Origin: JAFNAG01 sp963721405
Lineage (GTDB): Bacteria; Acidobacteriota; UBA6911
Direction of reading: 5' to 3'
Assembly: GCA_963721405.1 (NCBI GenBank)
Contig: CAVRJA010000014.1
Coordinates: 1,054,001 to 1,118,000 of the forward strand
DNA: 64,000 nt
Shown: piece after piece, positions 26,030 through 34,406 of the stretch
Position numbering within the stretch: position 1 is the stretch's first letter
How the letters are laid out: every line of letters begins with the position of its first letter
Position numbers and translations under genes: made by a program
Notes under the pieces: generated by a model
Databases searched by the model: none
The model's input: only the letters and a program-made list of their open reading frames with translations
Told to the model about the DNA's origin: nothing

Positions 26030-27430
26030 CTAGAACTCGGCCTGCTTTGGTGCGCGCGGGAACGGTATGACGTCGCGGATGTTGGTCATCCCGGTGCAGA
26101 ACAGGATCAGGCGCTCGAAACCGAGGCCGAAGCCGGCGTGGGGAACGGTGCCGTATCGCCTCAGGTCCCGGTACCACCAGTAGTCCTCCTTCTTGAGCCC
26201 CATTTCGTCGATGCGCCGGTCCAGGACATCCAGACGCTCCTCGCGCTGCGATCCGCCGATGATCTCGCCGATCTTGGGGACAAGCACGTCCATGGCGGCA
26301 ACGGTCTTGTCGTCGTCGTTCATGCGCATGTAGAAGGCTTTGATTTTCTTCGGGTAATTCATCAGGATGACGGGCTGCCTGAAGTACTCCTCGGTGAGGT
26401 AGCGCTCGTGTTCGCTTTGCAGATCGGAGCCCCATTCCACGGGGTATTCGAAGGACCGGCCCGACTTCCTGAGGATTTCGACGGCTTCCGTGTAGCTCAG
26501 CCTTCGGAATGTGGACCCGATGATGTGCTTCAACCGGTCCACTGCGCCCTTTTCGACGCGGAGGTCGAAGAAGGCCATGTCGTCGGCGCGCCGGGTCAGG
26601 AGGTCATCGAAGAGATACTTCAGCATGTCCTCGGCAAGTTGGGCGTTGTCCGAGAGGTCGGCGAATGCGATCTCCGGTTCGATCATCCAGAACTCGGAGA
26701 GGTGGCGGCTGGTGTTGCTGTTTTCCGCGCGGAAGGTGGGGCCGAACGTGTAGACCCGCGTCAGGGCGCAGCAGTAGGTCTCCACGCTGAGCTGGCCCGA
26801 TACCGTGAGGCGCGCCTCGCGCCCGAAGAAATCCTGCCCGAAATCGACTGCCCCCGAATCGGTCCGCGGGAGGTTCATGAGGTCGAGAGTGCTCACGCGG
26901 AACATCTGGCCCGCCCCTTCCGTGTCCGAGGCCGTGATGATCGGGGTGTGGACGTAGAAAAAGCCGCGCTCGTCGAAAAAACGGTGAATGCCCACAGCCA
27001 GCGTGTGGCGCACTCTGGCCATGGCGCCGAACGTGTTGGTGCGGGCGCGCAGGTGCGCGACTTCGCGCAGGTATTCAAAACTGTGCCGCTTGGGGCTGAT
27101 CGGGTAAGTATCGGGCGTATCCACCCAGCCGACAACCCTGACCGCGGTCGCGGCAAGCTCAACGGCCTGCCCGCTCCCCTGGGATGCGACGAGCGTCCCG
27201 TCCGCCTCGACGGCGCAGCCGGTGGAGAGCCGCACAACTTCGCTCTCGTAATTGGGCAGGTCGCGGCGTGCGACGACCTGGACCGCATCCTGACAGGTGC
27301 CGTCGTGGACCGTGAGGAATGACAGTCCTCCGTCCGCCTTGGAATCGCGGCGATTCCGAACCCACCCCTTGACAGTCAACGGAGTCCCGGGCTTTGAGCG
27401 GAGCGCATCGGCTACTTTCATCCACACCAT
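26030..27430 (-). CDS. asnS: Asparaginyl-tRNA synthetase
   Basis: A 466-residue class IIb synthetase that charges tRNA-Asn. ATG 27430 is preceded by AAAGGGGA and gives the normal AsnRS length; the upstream frame adds 21 unlikely residues. The N-terminal OB anticodon-binding domain (about 1-110, TVKGWVRNRRDSKADGGLSF) is followed by the class II core. Motif 2 is FRAENSNTSRHLSEFWMIEPE and motif 3 is GFGLGFERLILFCTG. The NTSRHL signature distinguishes it from aspartyl enzymes. It is divergent from the symporter gene, about 200 bp away. Confidence 0.97.
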   Translation of the reverse strand: MVWMKVADALRSKPGTPLTVKGWVRNRRDSKADGGLSFLTVHDGTCQDAVQVVARRDLPNYESEVVRLSTGCAVEADGTLVASQGSGQAVELAATAVRVVGWVDTPDTYPISPKRHSFEYLREVAHLRARTNTFGAMARVRHTLAVGIHRFFDERGFFYVHTPIITASDTEGAGQMFRVSTLDLMNLPRTDSGAVDFGQDFFGREARLTVSGQLSVETYCCALTRVYTFGPTFRAENSNTSRHLSEFWMIEPEIAFADLSDNAQLAEDMLKYLFDDLLTRRADDMAFFDLRVEKGAVDRLKHIIGSTFRRLSYTEAVEILRKSGRSFEYPVEWGSDLQSEHERYLTEEYFRQPVILMNYPKKIKAFYMRMNDDDKTVAAMDVLVPKIGEIIGGSQREERLDVLDRRIDEMGLKKEDYWWYRDLRRYGTVPHAGFGLGFERLILFCTGMTNIRDVIPFPRAPKQAEF

Positions 27431-27626
27431 CGCGTGTCCCCTTTCGATAGGAAACCGGATAGTCAGAATAGTGAAGGCCCGCGCAGCTTGCAAGGCCTAA
27501 GCGGCAGTGTCGGGATTTCGCTTGCCACGCTGTTGCTCTCTGGTTAAAAATCCTCAATCACGCTTCACCGGAGTGTCTACCAGGTTCCGTGCAACGCACC
27601 CGTGACGCCGGCGAAAGGACCCGAAC

Positions 27627-29459
27627 GTGCACCTTGCCCTCATTGACTGGCTGATTGTTGCTTTGACTCTCGTCATCTGTTTTTTCCCCGCGCTGTTTTT
27701 CGGCAAGAGGGCGGGCAAGAACACGTCTGAGTTCTTCGTCTCCGGGCGATCGGTTCCCTGGTGGTTGGCGGGCCTGTCGATGGTGGCGACCACGTTCAGC
27801 AGCGACACGCCGAACCTTGTGACCGACATCGTGCGCCGCAACGGGGTTGCGGGGAACTGGGTCTGGTGGGCGTTCACGCTGACCGGCGTGGCGACGGTTT
27901 TTTTCTACGCCCGCCTGTGGCGGCGCTCAGGCGTCATGACGGACCTGGAATTTTACGAGATTCGATATTCGGGCAAGGCAGCCGGCTTTGTCCGCGGATT
28001 CCGATCGATCTACCTCGGGCTGTTCTTCAACTGCATGATCATGGCGACCGTGAACCTCGCGGCGTGCAAGATCGCCGGCGTGCTCTTCGGGCTTGACCGC
28101 TGGCAGACTCTCCTGATTGTGGGCACTCTCAACGTGGTGTTCGCCACCCACTCCGGCCTGTGGGGAGTTCTGGTCATCGACATGGTCCAGTTCTTCATCA
28201 AGATGACCGCCGTAATCGCCGCAGCCTACTTCGCGGTCAGCCTGCCTCAGGTCGGCGGGCTGAGCGGATTGGTGGACAAGCTCTCCTCGCTGAAAGGGCC
28301 GGGAGGTCTGAATTATCTCGATATCCTTCCGGATTTCAGCAACAACTGGGACATGGCGGTGGCGGTTTTCATCATGCCGATCGCGGTCCAGTGGTGGGCG
28401 GTCTGGTATCCCGGGGCGGAGCCCGGCGGAGGCAGTTACATCGCCCAGCGCATGCTGGCCTCGAAATCAGAGCGGGATTCCCTGGGCGCCGTGCTGTTCT
28501 TCAATATTGCCCATTACGTGCTGCGCCCCTGGCCCTGGATCCTGGTGGGGCTCTGTTCGCTGATCGTCTATCCGCAACTGTCGGACATTCAGAAGGCGTT
28601 TCCCAATCTCGAGCCGAGCCTGATCGGACACGACATCGCCTATCCGGCGATGCTGAAGTTCCTGCCCGTCGGCTTCATCGGGCTGATGGTCGGAGGCCTG
28701 ATCGCGGCCAACTCCTCGACGATACTGACGCACCTCAACTGGGGCGCGTCCTACCTCGTGCACGATTTCTACCGGCGTTTCCTGCGCAAGGACGAAACCG
28801 AAAAGCACTACGTGCTCGTCGGGCGGCTGGTCACGGTGATGCTGTTCTTTTGCGCGTCGGGCACCGTGTACCTGCTGGATACGGCCAAGGATGCATTCGA
28901 TATCATCCTGCAGGTGGGGGCAGGCACCGGCCTGCTCTACCTCGTCCGCTGGTTCTGGTGGCGCGTCAACGCCTGGAGCGAAGTGGTGGCGATGATGAGT
29001 TCTTTCGCTGTTTCCGCGGCCCTGTTGATCCTCAACAAGAACGGGGTGCACTTCAGCACGCATGTCAGCCTGATGATCACCATCGCCTTTACCACCGTCT
29101 GCTGGCTGGTTACCGCCTTCGTCGGGCCGGAGACCGACCAGAAAACGCTGGTGGAGTTTTACCGGAAGGTGCGGCCGTTCGGCCCGGGGTGGACGCACAT
29201 CCGCGAGGCAGCGGGAATATCTATGGACGAGGCGAAAGCGACGGGCCAAAACATCCCGATGGCCCTGCTCGGTTGGGTAGCGGGGTGCACGGTGATCTGG
29301 TCCGCCCTGTTTACGGTGGGCAATTTCCTCTATGGGCGCCTGAACTATGCCTTTATGCTTCTCTGTGTGAGCGTCGTGAGTGGACTTGCACTGCTTTATG
29401 TCATAAGCAATCTGTGGGAGAGCACCGGAGGCCGTCAGGAAAGCGGGCATTCCGGATAG
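27627..29459 (+). CDS. Sodium:solute symporter (SSS family)
   Basis: A 610-residue membrane protein with about 13-15 helices. It has the SSS opening (SEFFVSGRSVPWWLAGLSMV, then ATTFSSDTP) and the central helix set including GLMVGGLIAANSSTILTHLN, where the Ser/Thr residues fit the Na2 site. It starts at GTG 27627 with GAAAGGA upstream. Members import sugars, amino acids, nucleosides or vitamins with Na+, and the substrate is not predictable. It has an extended loop (about 200-260) and an extra C-terminal helix pair, as in longer family members. The threonine dehydratase gene follows 121 bp later on the same strand, which makes an amino acid substrate plausible but unproven. Confidence 0.9.
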   Translation: MHLALIDWLIVALTLVICFFPALFFGKRAGKNTSEFFVSGRSVPWWLAGLSMVATTFSSDTPNLVTDIVRRNGVAGNWVWWAFTLTGVATVFFYARLWRRSGVMTDLEFYEIRYSGKAAGFVRGFRSIYLGLFFNCMIMATVNLAACKIAGVLFGLDRWQTLLIVGTLNVVFATHSGLWGVLVIDMVQFFIKMTAVIAAAYFAVSLPQVGGLSGLVDKLSSLKGPGGLNYLDILPDFSNNWDMAVAVFIMPIAVQWWAVWYPGAEPGGGSYIAQRMLASKSERDSLGAVLFFNIAHYVLRPWPWILVGLCSLIVYPQLSDIQKAFPNLEPSLIGHDIAYPAMLKFLPVGFIGLMVGGLIAANSSTILTHLNWGASYLVHDFYRRFLRKDETEKHYVLVGRLVTVMLFFCASGTVYLLDTAKDAFDIILQVGAGTGLLYLVRWFWWRVNAWSEVVAMMSSFAVSAALLILNKNGVHFSTHVSLMITIAFTTVCWLVTAFVGPETDQKTLVEFYRKVRPFGPGWTHIREAAGISMDEAKATGQNIPMALLGWVAGCTVIWSALFTVGNFLYGRLNYAFMLLCVSVVSGLALLYVISNLWESTGGRQESGHSG

Positions 29460-29580
29460 CGTCCGCCGTGTGCCTAAACCTTTCCGCGCCTCTGACCTTT
29501 GAAGAAGGTCTTCGCGGTTCGCTCTTTTGTCCGGCGCCTCTGTTGCCGGGCATCACGCACCTAGAGCATTGGGAATTGCG

Positions 29581-30528
29581 ATGGAATTGCTGAACGAAAT
29601 TCTACGCGCCGAAACGAGAATACGCGGTTTAATCCGTGAGACGCCGCTCGATCGTTCGATCCCGCTCAGTTGCGCGACCGGAACCGACGTTTACCTCAAA
29701 ATGGAAAACCTGCAGCACACCGGCTCTTTCAAGATCCGCGGCGCGATGAACAGGATTTTCGGCCTCCCGGAAACGCAGCGGGCGAAGGGAGTCGTTGCGG
29801 CCTCCACCGGCAATCACGGCGCGGCCGTGGCGTTTGCCGCCGGGAAGTTCGGAATCCGCAGCATCATCTACTTGCCCTCGAACGCCGACCGCACCAAGGT
29901 CGAAGCGATGGAGGGGCTCGGCGCCGAGGCGCGCTTTCACGGCAAGGACAGCGTGGAAGCCGAAATAGCGGGCCGCGAGCACGCGCGGGAGGCCGGGCTG
30001 ACCTACATCTCCCCCTACAACGATTTCGAGGTCGTGGCGGGCCAGGGGACCATCGGCATCGAGATCGCACGCTGCCTGCCGGTGGTGGACAATGTCTTCG
30101 TGTCCCTGGGCGGCGGCGGCCTGATCTCCGGGACAGCGTGCTATCTCAAGGCGGTTCGCCCCGGCGTTCGGGTCATCGCCTGCTCGCCGGAGAACTCGTG
30201 CGTCATGATCGAGTCCTTGAAGGCCGGACACCTCCTCGAGCTGGAATCCAAGGAGACGCTTTCTGACGGAACCGCAGGCGGAGTCGAGCCCGGGGCCATC
30301 ACCTTCGAGCTGTGCCGCGCGCTGATCGATGAGTGTGTGACGGTATCCGAGGATGAGATCGCCGACGCGATGAAGTCGTTCATCGAGTCGCACCACCAGC
30401 TCATCGAGGGCGCCGCGGGGGCGGCGCTGGCGGGAATGATGAAGACCGGTCTCCGGAGCGGTCAAACAAATGTGGTAGTGCTCTGCGGGGCCAACGTGAG
30501 CCTGACCACGCTGCGCAAGATCCTCTGA
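29581..30528 (+). CDS. PLP-dependent threonine/serine dehydratase (catabolic type)
   Basis: A 315-residue fold-type II PLP enzyme that deaminates threonine to 2-oxobutyrate or serine to pyruvate. The PLP Lys is K51 in HTGSFKIRGA, STGNHG binds the substrate carboxylate, and SLGGGGLISG binds the cofactor phosphate. There is no C-terminal ACT-like regulatory domain, so it resembles the degradative TdcB or serine racemase type rather than biosynthetic IlvA. ATG 29581 fits the family N-terminus. It sits between the SSS symporter and an MHS-type carrier, all rightward, which suggests an amino acid uptake and breakdown module. Confidence 0.88.
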   Translation: MELLNEILRAETRIRGLIRETPLDRSIPLSCATGTDVYLKMENLQHTGSFKIRGAMNRIFGLPETQRAKGVVAASTGNHGAAVAFAAGKFGIRSIIYLPSNADRTKVEAMEGLGAEARFHGKDSVEAEIAGREHAREAGLTYISPYNDFEVVAGQGTIGIEIARCLPVVDNVFVSLGGGGLISGTACYLKAVRPGVRVIACSPENSCVMIESLKAGHLLELESKETLSDGTAGGVEPGAITFELCRALIDECVTVSEDEIADAMKSFIESHHQLIEGAAGAALAGMMKTGLRSGQTNVVVLCGANVSLTTLRKIL

Positions 30529-30666
30529 GCCCATATTCTGCCAGGGCACAAGCGAAACACCTCCAGGACTTCCCCCGCATACGGATGATCCGGCGGACAA
30601 CGAGCCTTTTAGTTTGGCCGAACCATCGCCATTGGGATAGAATGCGATTTTTCCCAAGGGGGACAA

Positions 30667-31989
30667 ATGGCTGCAGGCACCAAACCGGCTCCGATTGACG
30701 AGGTTTCCGCAAGTGGCGCGGCGATGGCGGCGCCCCACCAGTCCGAGCTCCGCACGGTTCTGGCAGGACTGATCGGCAACGTGCTCGAGTGGTTCGACTT
30801 CGCTGTCTATGGCTACTTTGCAAGCGATATCGGCAAACAGTTTTTCCCGCAATCGGACCACGCGGCCCAGCAGCTGCTCACGTTCGCCGTGTTCGGTCTG
30901 GGCTTCCTGGCGCGACCCTTCGGCAGCCTGGTGCTCGGCCAGGTCGGGGACCGGATCGGCCGCCGCGCCTTGCTGACACTGTCAATCGCGCTGATGGGAG
31001 GGGCCACGCTGATTTTGGGCCTGCTCCCCACCTTCGCCCAGATCGGCGTTGCCGCCCCTCTCCTTCTGGTCACGATGCGGCTCATCCAAGGCTTCTCGCT
31101 GGGCGGAGAATTCACCGGCTCGATGGTCTATACAACGGAAAAGGCCTCGCCGCTCACCCGCGGCCTGGTGAGCAGTTCCACGGCGGCCGGGACGACACTC
31201 GGGTTCATCCTCGGATCGGGAAGCGCATGGGTCGTCAACAGCTTGATGAGCGTGGAGGAGGTTTCAGCCTGGGGTTGGCGGATACCATTCATAGGCAGCG
31301 TCCTTTTTTGCATAGTGGGGTATTTCCTGCGACGGAAGATCAGCGAAACCGAGGCCGGCCTCAAGGCCGCCGCCATCCGGCCGCCGCTCCTCCCGTCGCT
31401 GGTTTCCGATTGGCTGCCGATCGTGCAGACGTTCGGCATCGTCGGGATGACGAACGCCGCCTATTACTTCACGTTTACCTATGCCGTAGAACGAAGAAAG
31501 AGCCTGATGGGAGCGGGGGGCGAAACTTTTCTGCTGGCGACCGTCCTGAGCCTGTTTGTGGTATTGATGTCGAAGCCGCTTGGCGGCTGGCTGTCCGACC
31601 GCGTGGGCAGGCGCAAGCTGATGCTGACTCTGACCGTCGCGACCATGGCATTCATCTATTTTGCATTGCAATGGATGATGTTCGGATCCCCGGCGCAGTT
31701 CCTGGCCGGACAGATTCTGCTGGCGGTGCCGTTGGGCATGGCCCTGGGGATGCAAGGCGCAATGGTCGTGGAGATCTTTCCCTTGAAGACGCGGGTCACC
31801 TCAATGAGCTTCGCGTACAGCATCACTCTGGCGCTGGCCGGCGGGTCCGCGCCGCTGGTGTCGACGTGGCTGATCGAGCGCCTGGGGCACCCGTTGGCGC
31901 CCGCTTACTACATCATGCTCTATGGCGCCATCGGCCTGGCCCTGATGCTGCCGATGAAGGAAACCAACCAGCGGTCGCTTGACGATTAG
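30667..31989 (+). CDS. MFS transporter, metabolite:H+ symporter (ProP/ShiA-like) family
   Basis: A 440-residue 12-helix carrier. The MHS signatures are clear: GNVLEWFDFAVYGYF in helix 1, RPFGSLVLGQVGDRIGRRAL around loop 2-3, RLIQGFSLGGEFTGSMVY in helices 4-5, and LSDRVGRRKLM in the second half. The family imports proline, betaine, shikimate, citrate or related acids with H+. ATG 30667 follows AAGGGGG. The threonine dehydratase ends 138 bp upstream. The substrate is unknown. Confidence 0.9.
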   Translation: MAAGTKPAPIDEVSASGAAMAAPHQSELRTVLAGLIGNVLEWFDFAVYGYFASDIGKQFFPQSDHAAQQLLTFAVFGLGFLARPFGSLVLGQVGDRIGRRALLTLSIALMGGATLILGLLPTFAQIGVAAPLLLVTMRLIQGFSLGGEFTGSMVYTTEKASPLTRGLVSSSTAAGTTLGFILGSGSAWVVNSLMSVEEVSAWGWRIPFIGSVLFCIVGYFLRRKISETEAGLKAAAIRPPLLPSLVSDWLPIVQTFGIVGMTNAAYYFTFTYAVERRKSLMGAGGETFLLATVLSLFVVLMSKPLGGWLSDRVGRRKLMLTLTVATMAFIYFALQWMMFGSPAQFLAGQILLAVPLGMALGMQGAMVVEIFPLKTRVTSMSFAYSITLALAGGSAPLVSTWLIERLGHPLAPAYYIMLYGAIGLALMLPMKETNQRSLDD

Positions 31990-32026
31990 GTGTTGGCGCC
32001 TGCCGGGAATCGGCTTGGGATCGCAG

Positions 32027-33478
32027 TCACTTTGGCCGGGATTCGGCAGCCGGCAGCCGGGCCTGTTTCAGGATGGTTTCGGCGATCGACTTGTAGTCGC
32101 CGCCGAAATGATGTCCGCCTTTCAAAACGATGCTCTCCGCCAGGCTCGGCCCCAGGAGCTCGCACAAAGAATCCCTCTCCTCGTCGCCGGAAAAACAGAG
32201 GATCCTCATCCCTCGCAATTTCTGCACTTCCGGCAAGACCGGCAGGGAAGGCTCACCTGAAGTGATCCCGAGCCAATCGGTCAGATGGAACTCGAAATCC
32301 GCCGTCCGGCTCGGGCCGAGCAGCGCAACGAGTTGCACCTGTGCCAGAAGATCCTTTGGCAGGCGGCTTGTCATGAACGGCAGCACATCGGCGCCCTGCG
32401 AGTAACCGATCAACAGCGCCCTGCTTTTCTTCCAGACCGGGAAGTAGCGCTGGAGAATGCGCCGCAGGTCCTGCGCCGCTTCGTCAGGGCTCCGTTTCTT
32501 CCAGAAATAGCGCAGGGAGTCGAGTCCGACGACAGCCACACCGCGGGCAGCGAGCTCGGTACTCACCTGTCGGTCGATTCCGGCCCAACCGCCATCGCCG
32601 GAAATGAACACTGCGAGGGTATCGGTGAAAGGGGCTGTTGCCGCAAGTTCCACCAGGGGGAGATTTCCCACTTCCGGCGCTGCGACGGCGCCGGCCGGTC
32701 CCGGTTTGGCAGTCAGCGACGAAAACGCCTGTTTGAACTGGCTCATCCAGTTCTTAGGCACCGAAAACCCGTGGCCCACCTTGGGTAACATGATGATTTC
32801 CCCATTGCCGACCGATTTCACGTAACCTTGGGTTTCTTGTGGGTTGCAGACCTCGTCCTCTGCCCCCTGCAGGGCTACCCATGGAACCTTGAGCTTTGGC
32901 GCCGGAAGGAAAATCACACCCTTGCCTTTCGGATTGGGCTTCCATTCAAGTCCGTCTCCCCGGCAAAGCGGCTTTTGCAGTGCGAGGTCAGGACAGAAAC
33001 CCAGGCTGACGGCGCCCCGGAATGTTCCCGCCGGCGCCTCAGCCAACAGGGCATAAACAAGGGTAGCGCCGGAGGAATATCCGACCAGGATGGGGGACTC
33101 GTACCGAGGCAGCCCCAGTTTTTTTTGTATGAACTGGCTAAGTGCCTCAAAGTCTGCCGCCGGGTAGACGCACGACTCTTTGGATACCGATAACTCTTTT
33201 AAATAGTGAGTGATATCTATCCCGACGACCAGGGTGTCCAGGGCGGAAAGCTCCTGAGCCATATCCACGACCCCTTTGTTCCATCCCCCGTCTCCGGACA
33301 CAAAAAGGACGACATGGGAGGGATTGGCCGAGCGCTGGTAGAGCGAGACAAAACCAAAGCGCCCGAAAAAAGGCCTCTCCGAACTGCGGGCCGGGGCCGG
33401 AGGCTTCTGAGCGGAAGCCTGGGCGAGGGCGGCCTGCGAGACTGCCAGAAACAGGCCGGCGATGAGGACCTTCTTCAT
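32027..33478 (-). CDS. acvB: AcvB/VirJ-like exported hydrolase with two VirJ domains
   Basis: The 483-residue protein starts at ATG 33478 behind AAGGAG, with a signal peptide (VLIAGLFLAVSQAALAQ). It holds two related VirJ alpha/beta-hydrolase domains. The first is at about 50-250, with FVSGDGGWNKGV and the elbow GYSSGATL. The second is at about 275-470, with FISGDGGWAGID and the elbow GYSQGADV. Both halves keep the probable catalytic Ser, and late His residues occur in VGHGFS and GGHHFGG. AcvB proteins are periplasmic and in Agrobacterium hydrolyse lysyl-phosphatidylglycerol and affect virulence. No lysyl-PG synthase is nearby here, so the substrate is an inference. Confidence 0.82.
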   Translation of the reverse strand: MKKVLIAGLFLAVSQAALAQASAQKPPAPARSSERPFFGRFGFVSLYQRSANPSHVVLFVSGDGGWNKGVVDMAQELSALDTLVVGIDITHYLKELSVSKESCVYPAADFEALSQFIQKKLGLPRYESPILVGYSSGATLVYALLAEAPAGTFRGAVSLGFCPDLALQKPLCRGDGLEWKPNPKGKGVIFLPAPKLKVPWVALQGAEDEVCNPQETQGYVKSVGNGEIIMLPKVGHGFSVPKNWMSQFKQAFSSLTAKPGPAGAVAAPEVGNLPLVELAATAPFTDTLAVFISGDGGWAGIDRQVSTELAARGVAVVGLDSLRYFWKKRSPDEAAQDLRRILQRYFPVWKKSRALLIGYSQGADVLPFMTSRLPKDLLAQVQLVALLGPSRTADFEFHLTDWLGITSGEPSLPVLPEVQKLRGMRILCFSGDEERDSLCELLGPSLAESIVLKGGHHFGGDYKSIAETILKQARLPAAESRPK

Positions 33479-33725
33479 CGACACTCCTTGAATAAACGTC
33501 GAAAGCTGTTTGAGTTCGAAGTGGTGGGAGCGTCCATGCCCCCGGGAACCATACTATAACTGCCGTGCTCGGAAGCAAACAATATTGCCCGATCCGAGGA
33601 AACCGCAAAGTGTCTCTATTGCTAATCATTTTGCGGAATTTGCCGATCTTTCCTGCTGGGAGCCGCCTGAGTGCCCGGACGGGTTGTGGGCAACGTCGGA
33701 CAGGGCGCGCGGAAAGGCAAACAGA

Positions 33726-34253
33726 ATGACGAACCCCAAGGATCGCGCACGGGATAAGCACAAAGGCGCGGAGCGCCGCAGGGAACCGCGACTGCCGCCT
33801 TCCGTTATACCGGCAATGAAGGGCGCCAGGCTATTGGCCGGGCCCGAGGTGCAATTGATCAACGTCTCGCGAGGCGGCGCGCTCCTGGAAACCGATGCGC
33901 GAATGATGCCAGGGTCGAGCATATGTATCCGCCTGGTTGCAGCGGATGCGGTGTTCCTTCTCCGGGGTAAGGTGATCCGGTCCAGAGCCTCCGCACTTCG
34001 GGGTCAAGTTCTGATGTACGAATCCGCCGTAATGTTCGATGAGCCCTTCCCTGTAATCCTCAACGAGACCGCGCCTCAGCAAGACGCGGCACAGGATGCC
34101 GCGGAAGCGCTGGAAAGTAAGGCCGCCGCGAGCCTGCCCGAAGGTATAGCCGCCCCGACAGTGGAAAGCGAACCGGCCGCCCTCAATGTTACAGCCAATA
34201 TCCCGTCATCGGGGCCCGACCTTCGCCAGATTTTCGGGCTCAACAGCTGGTAA
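33726..34253 (+). CDS. PilZ-domain protein (candidate c-di-GMP effector)
   Basis: A 175-residue protein starting at ATG 33726. The N-terminus carries the c-di-GMP-binding arginine motif (ERRREPR, about 17-23), and the second motif N-x-S-x-x-G is met by INVSRGGALLE (about 46-56). A short beta-barrel follows to about 115. The last ~60 residues are Ala/Glu-rich and probably unstructured, ending IFGLNSW. PilZ proteins bind c-di-GMP and control motility, exopolysaccharide or partner proteins. It lies 153 bp upstream of the giant signalling scaffold on the same strand, so the two may act together. Confidence 0.82.
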   Translation: MTNPKDRARDKHKGAERRREPRLPPSVIPAMKGARLLAGPEVQLINVSRGGALLETDARMMPGSSICIRLVAADAVFLLRGKVIRSRASALRGQVLMYESAVMFDEPFPVILNETAPQQDAAQDAAEALESKAAASLPEGIAAPTVESEPAALNVTANIPSSGPDLRQIFGLNSW

Positions 34254-34406
34254 CCCGGAGCCGTGCGGAGAGCAAGTCCCGGCCGCATTGTGGATCGACA
34301 TCGCACGGCGCCTGTCGATTGACTGATCCCGGCGATTCCCGGGCGCTGGAGGCCGGCACTTGCGGTATCATAGAGTTTTAGCAGGATATCCGATCTAGCC
34401 TGGATC

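Noticed and set aside
28160..29593. 477-codon frame overlapping the SSS symporter
   Set aside because: Frame-shifted shadow; Arg/Gly-rich and without ribosome site.
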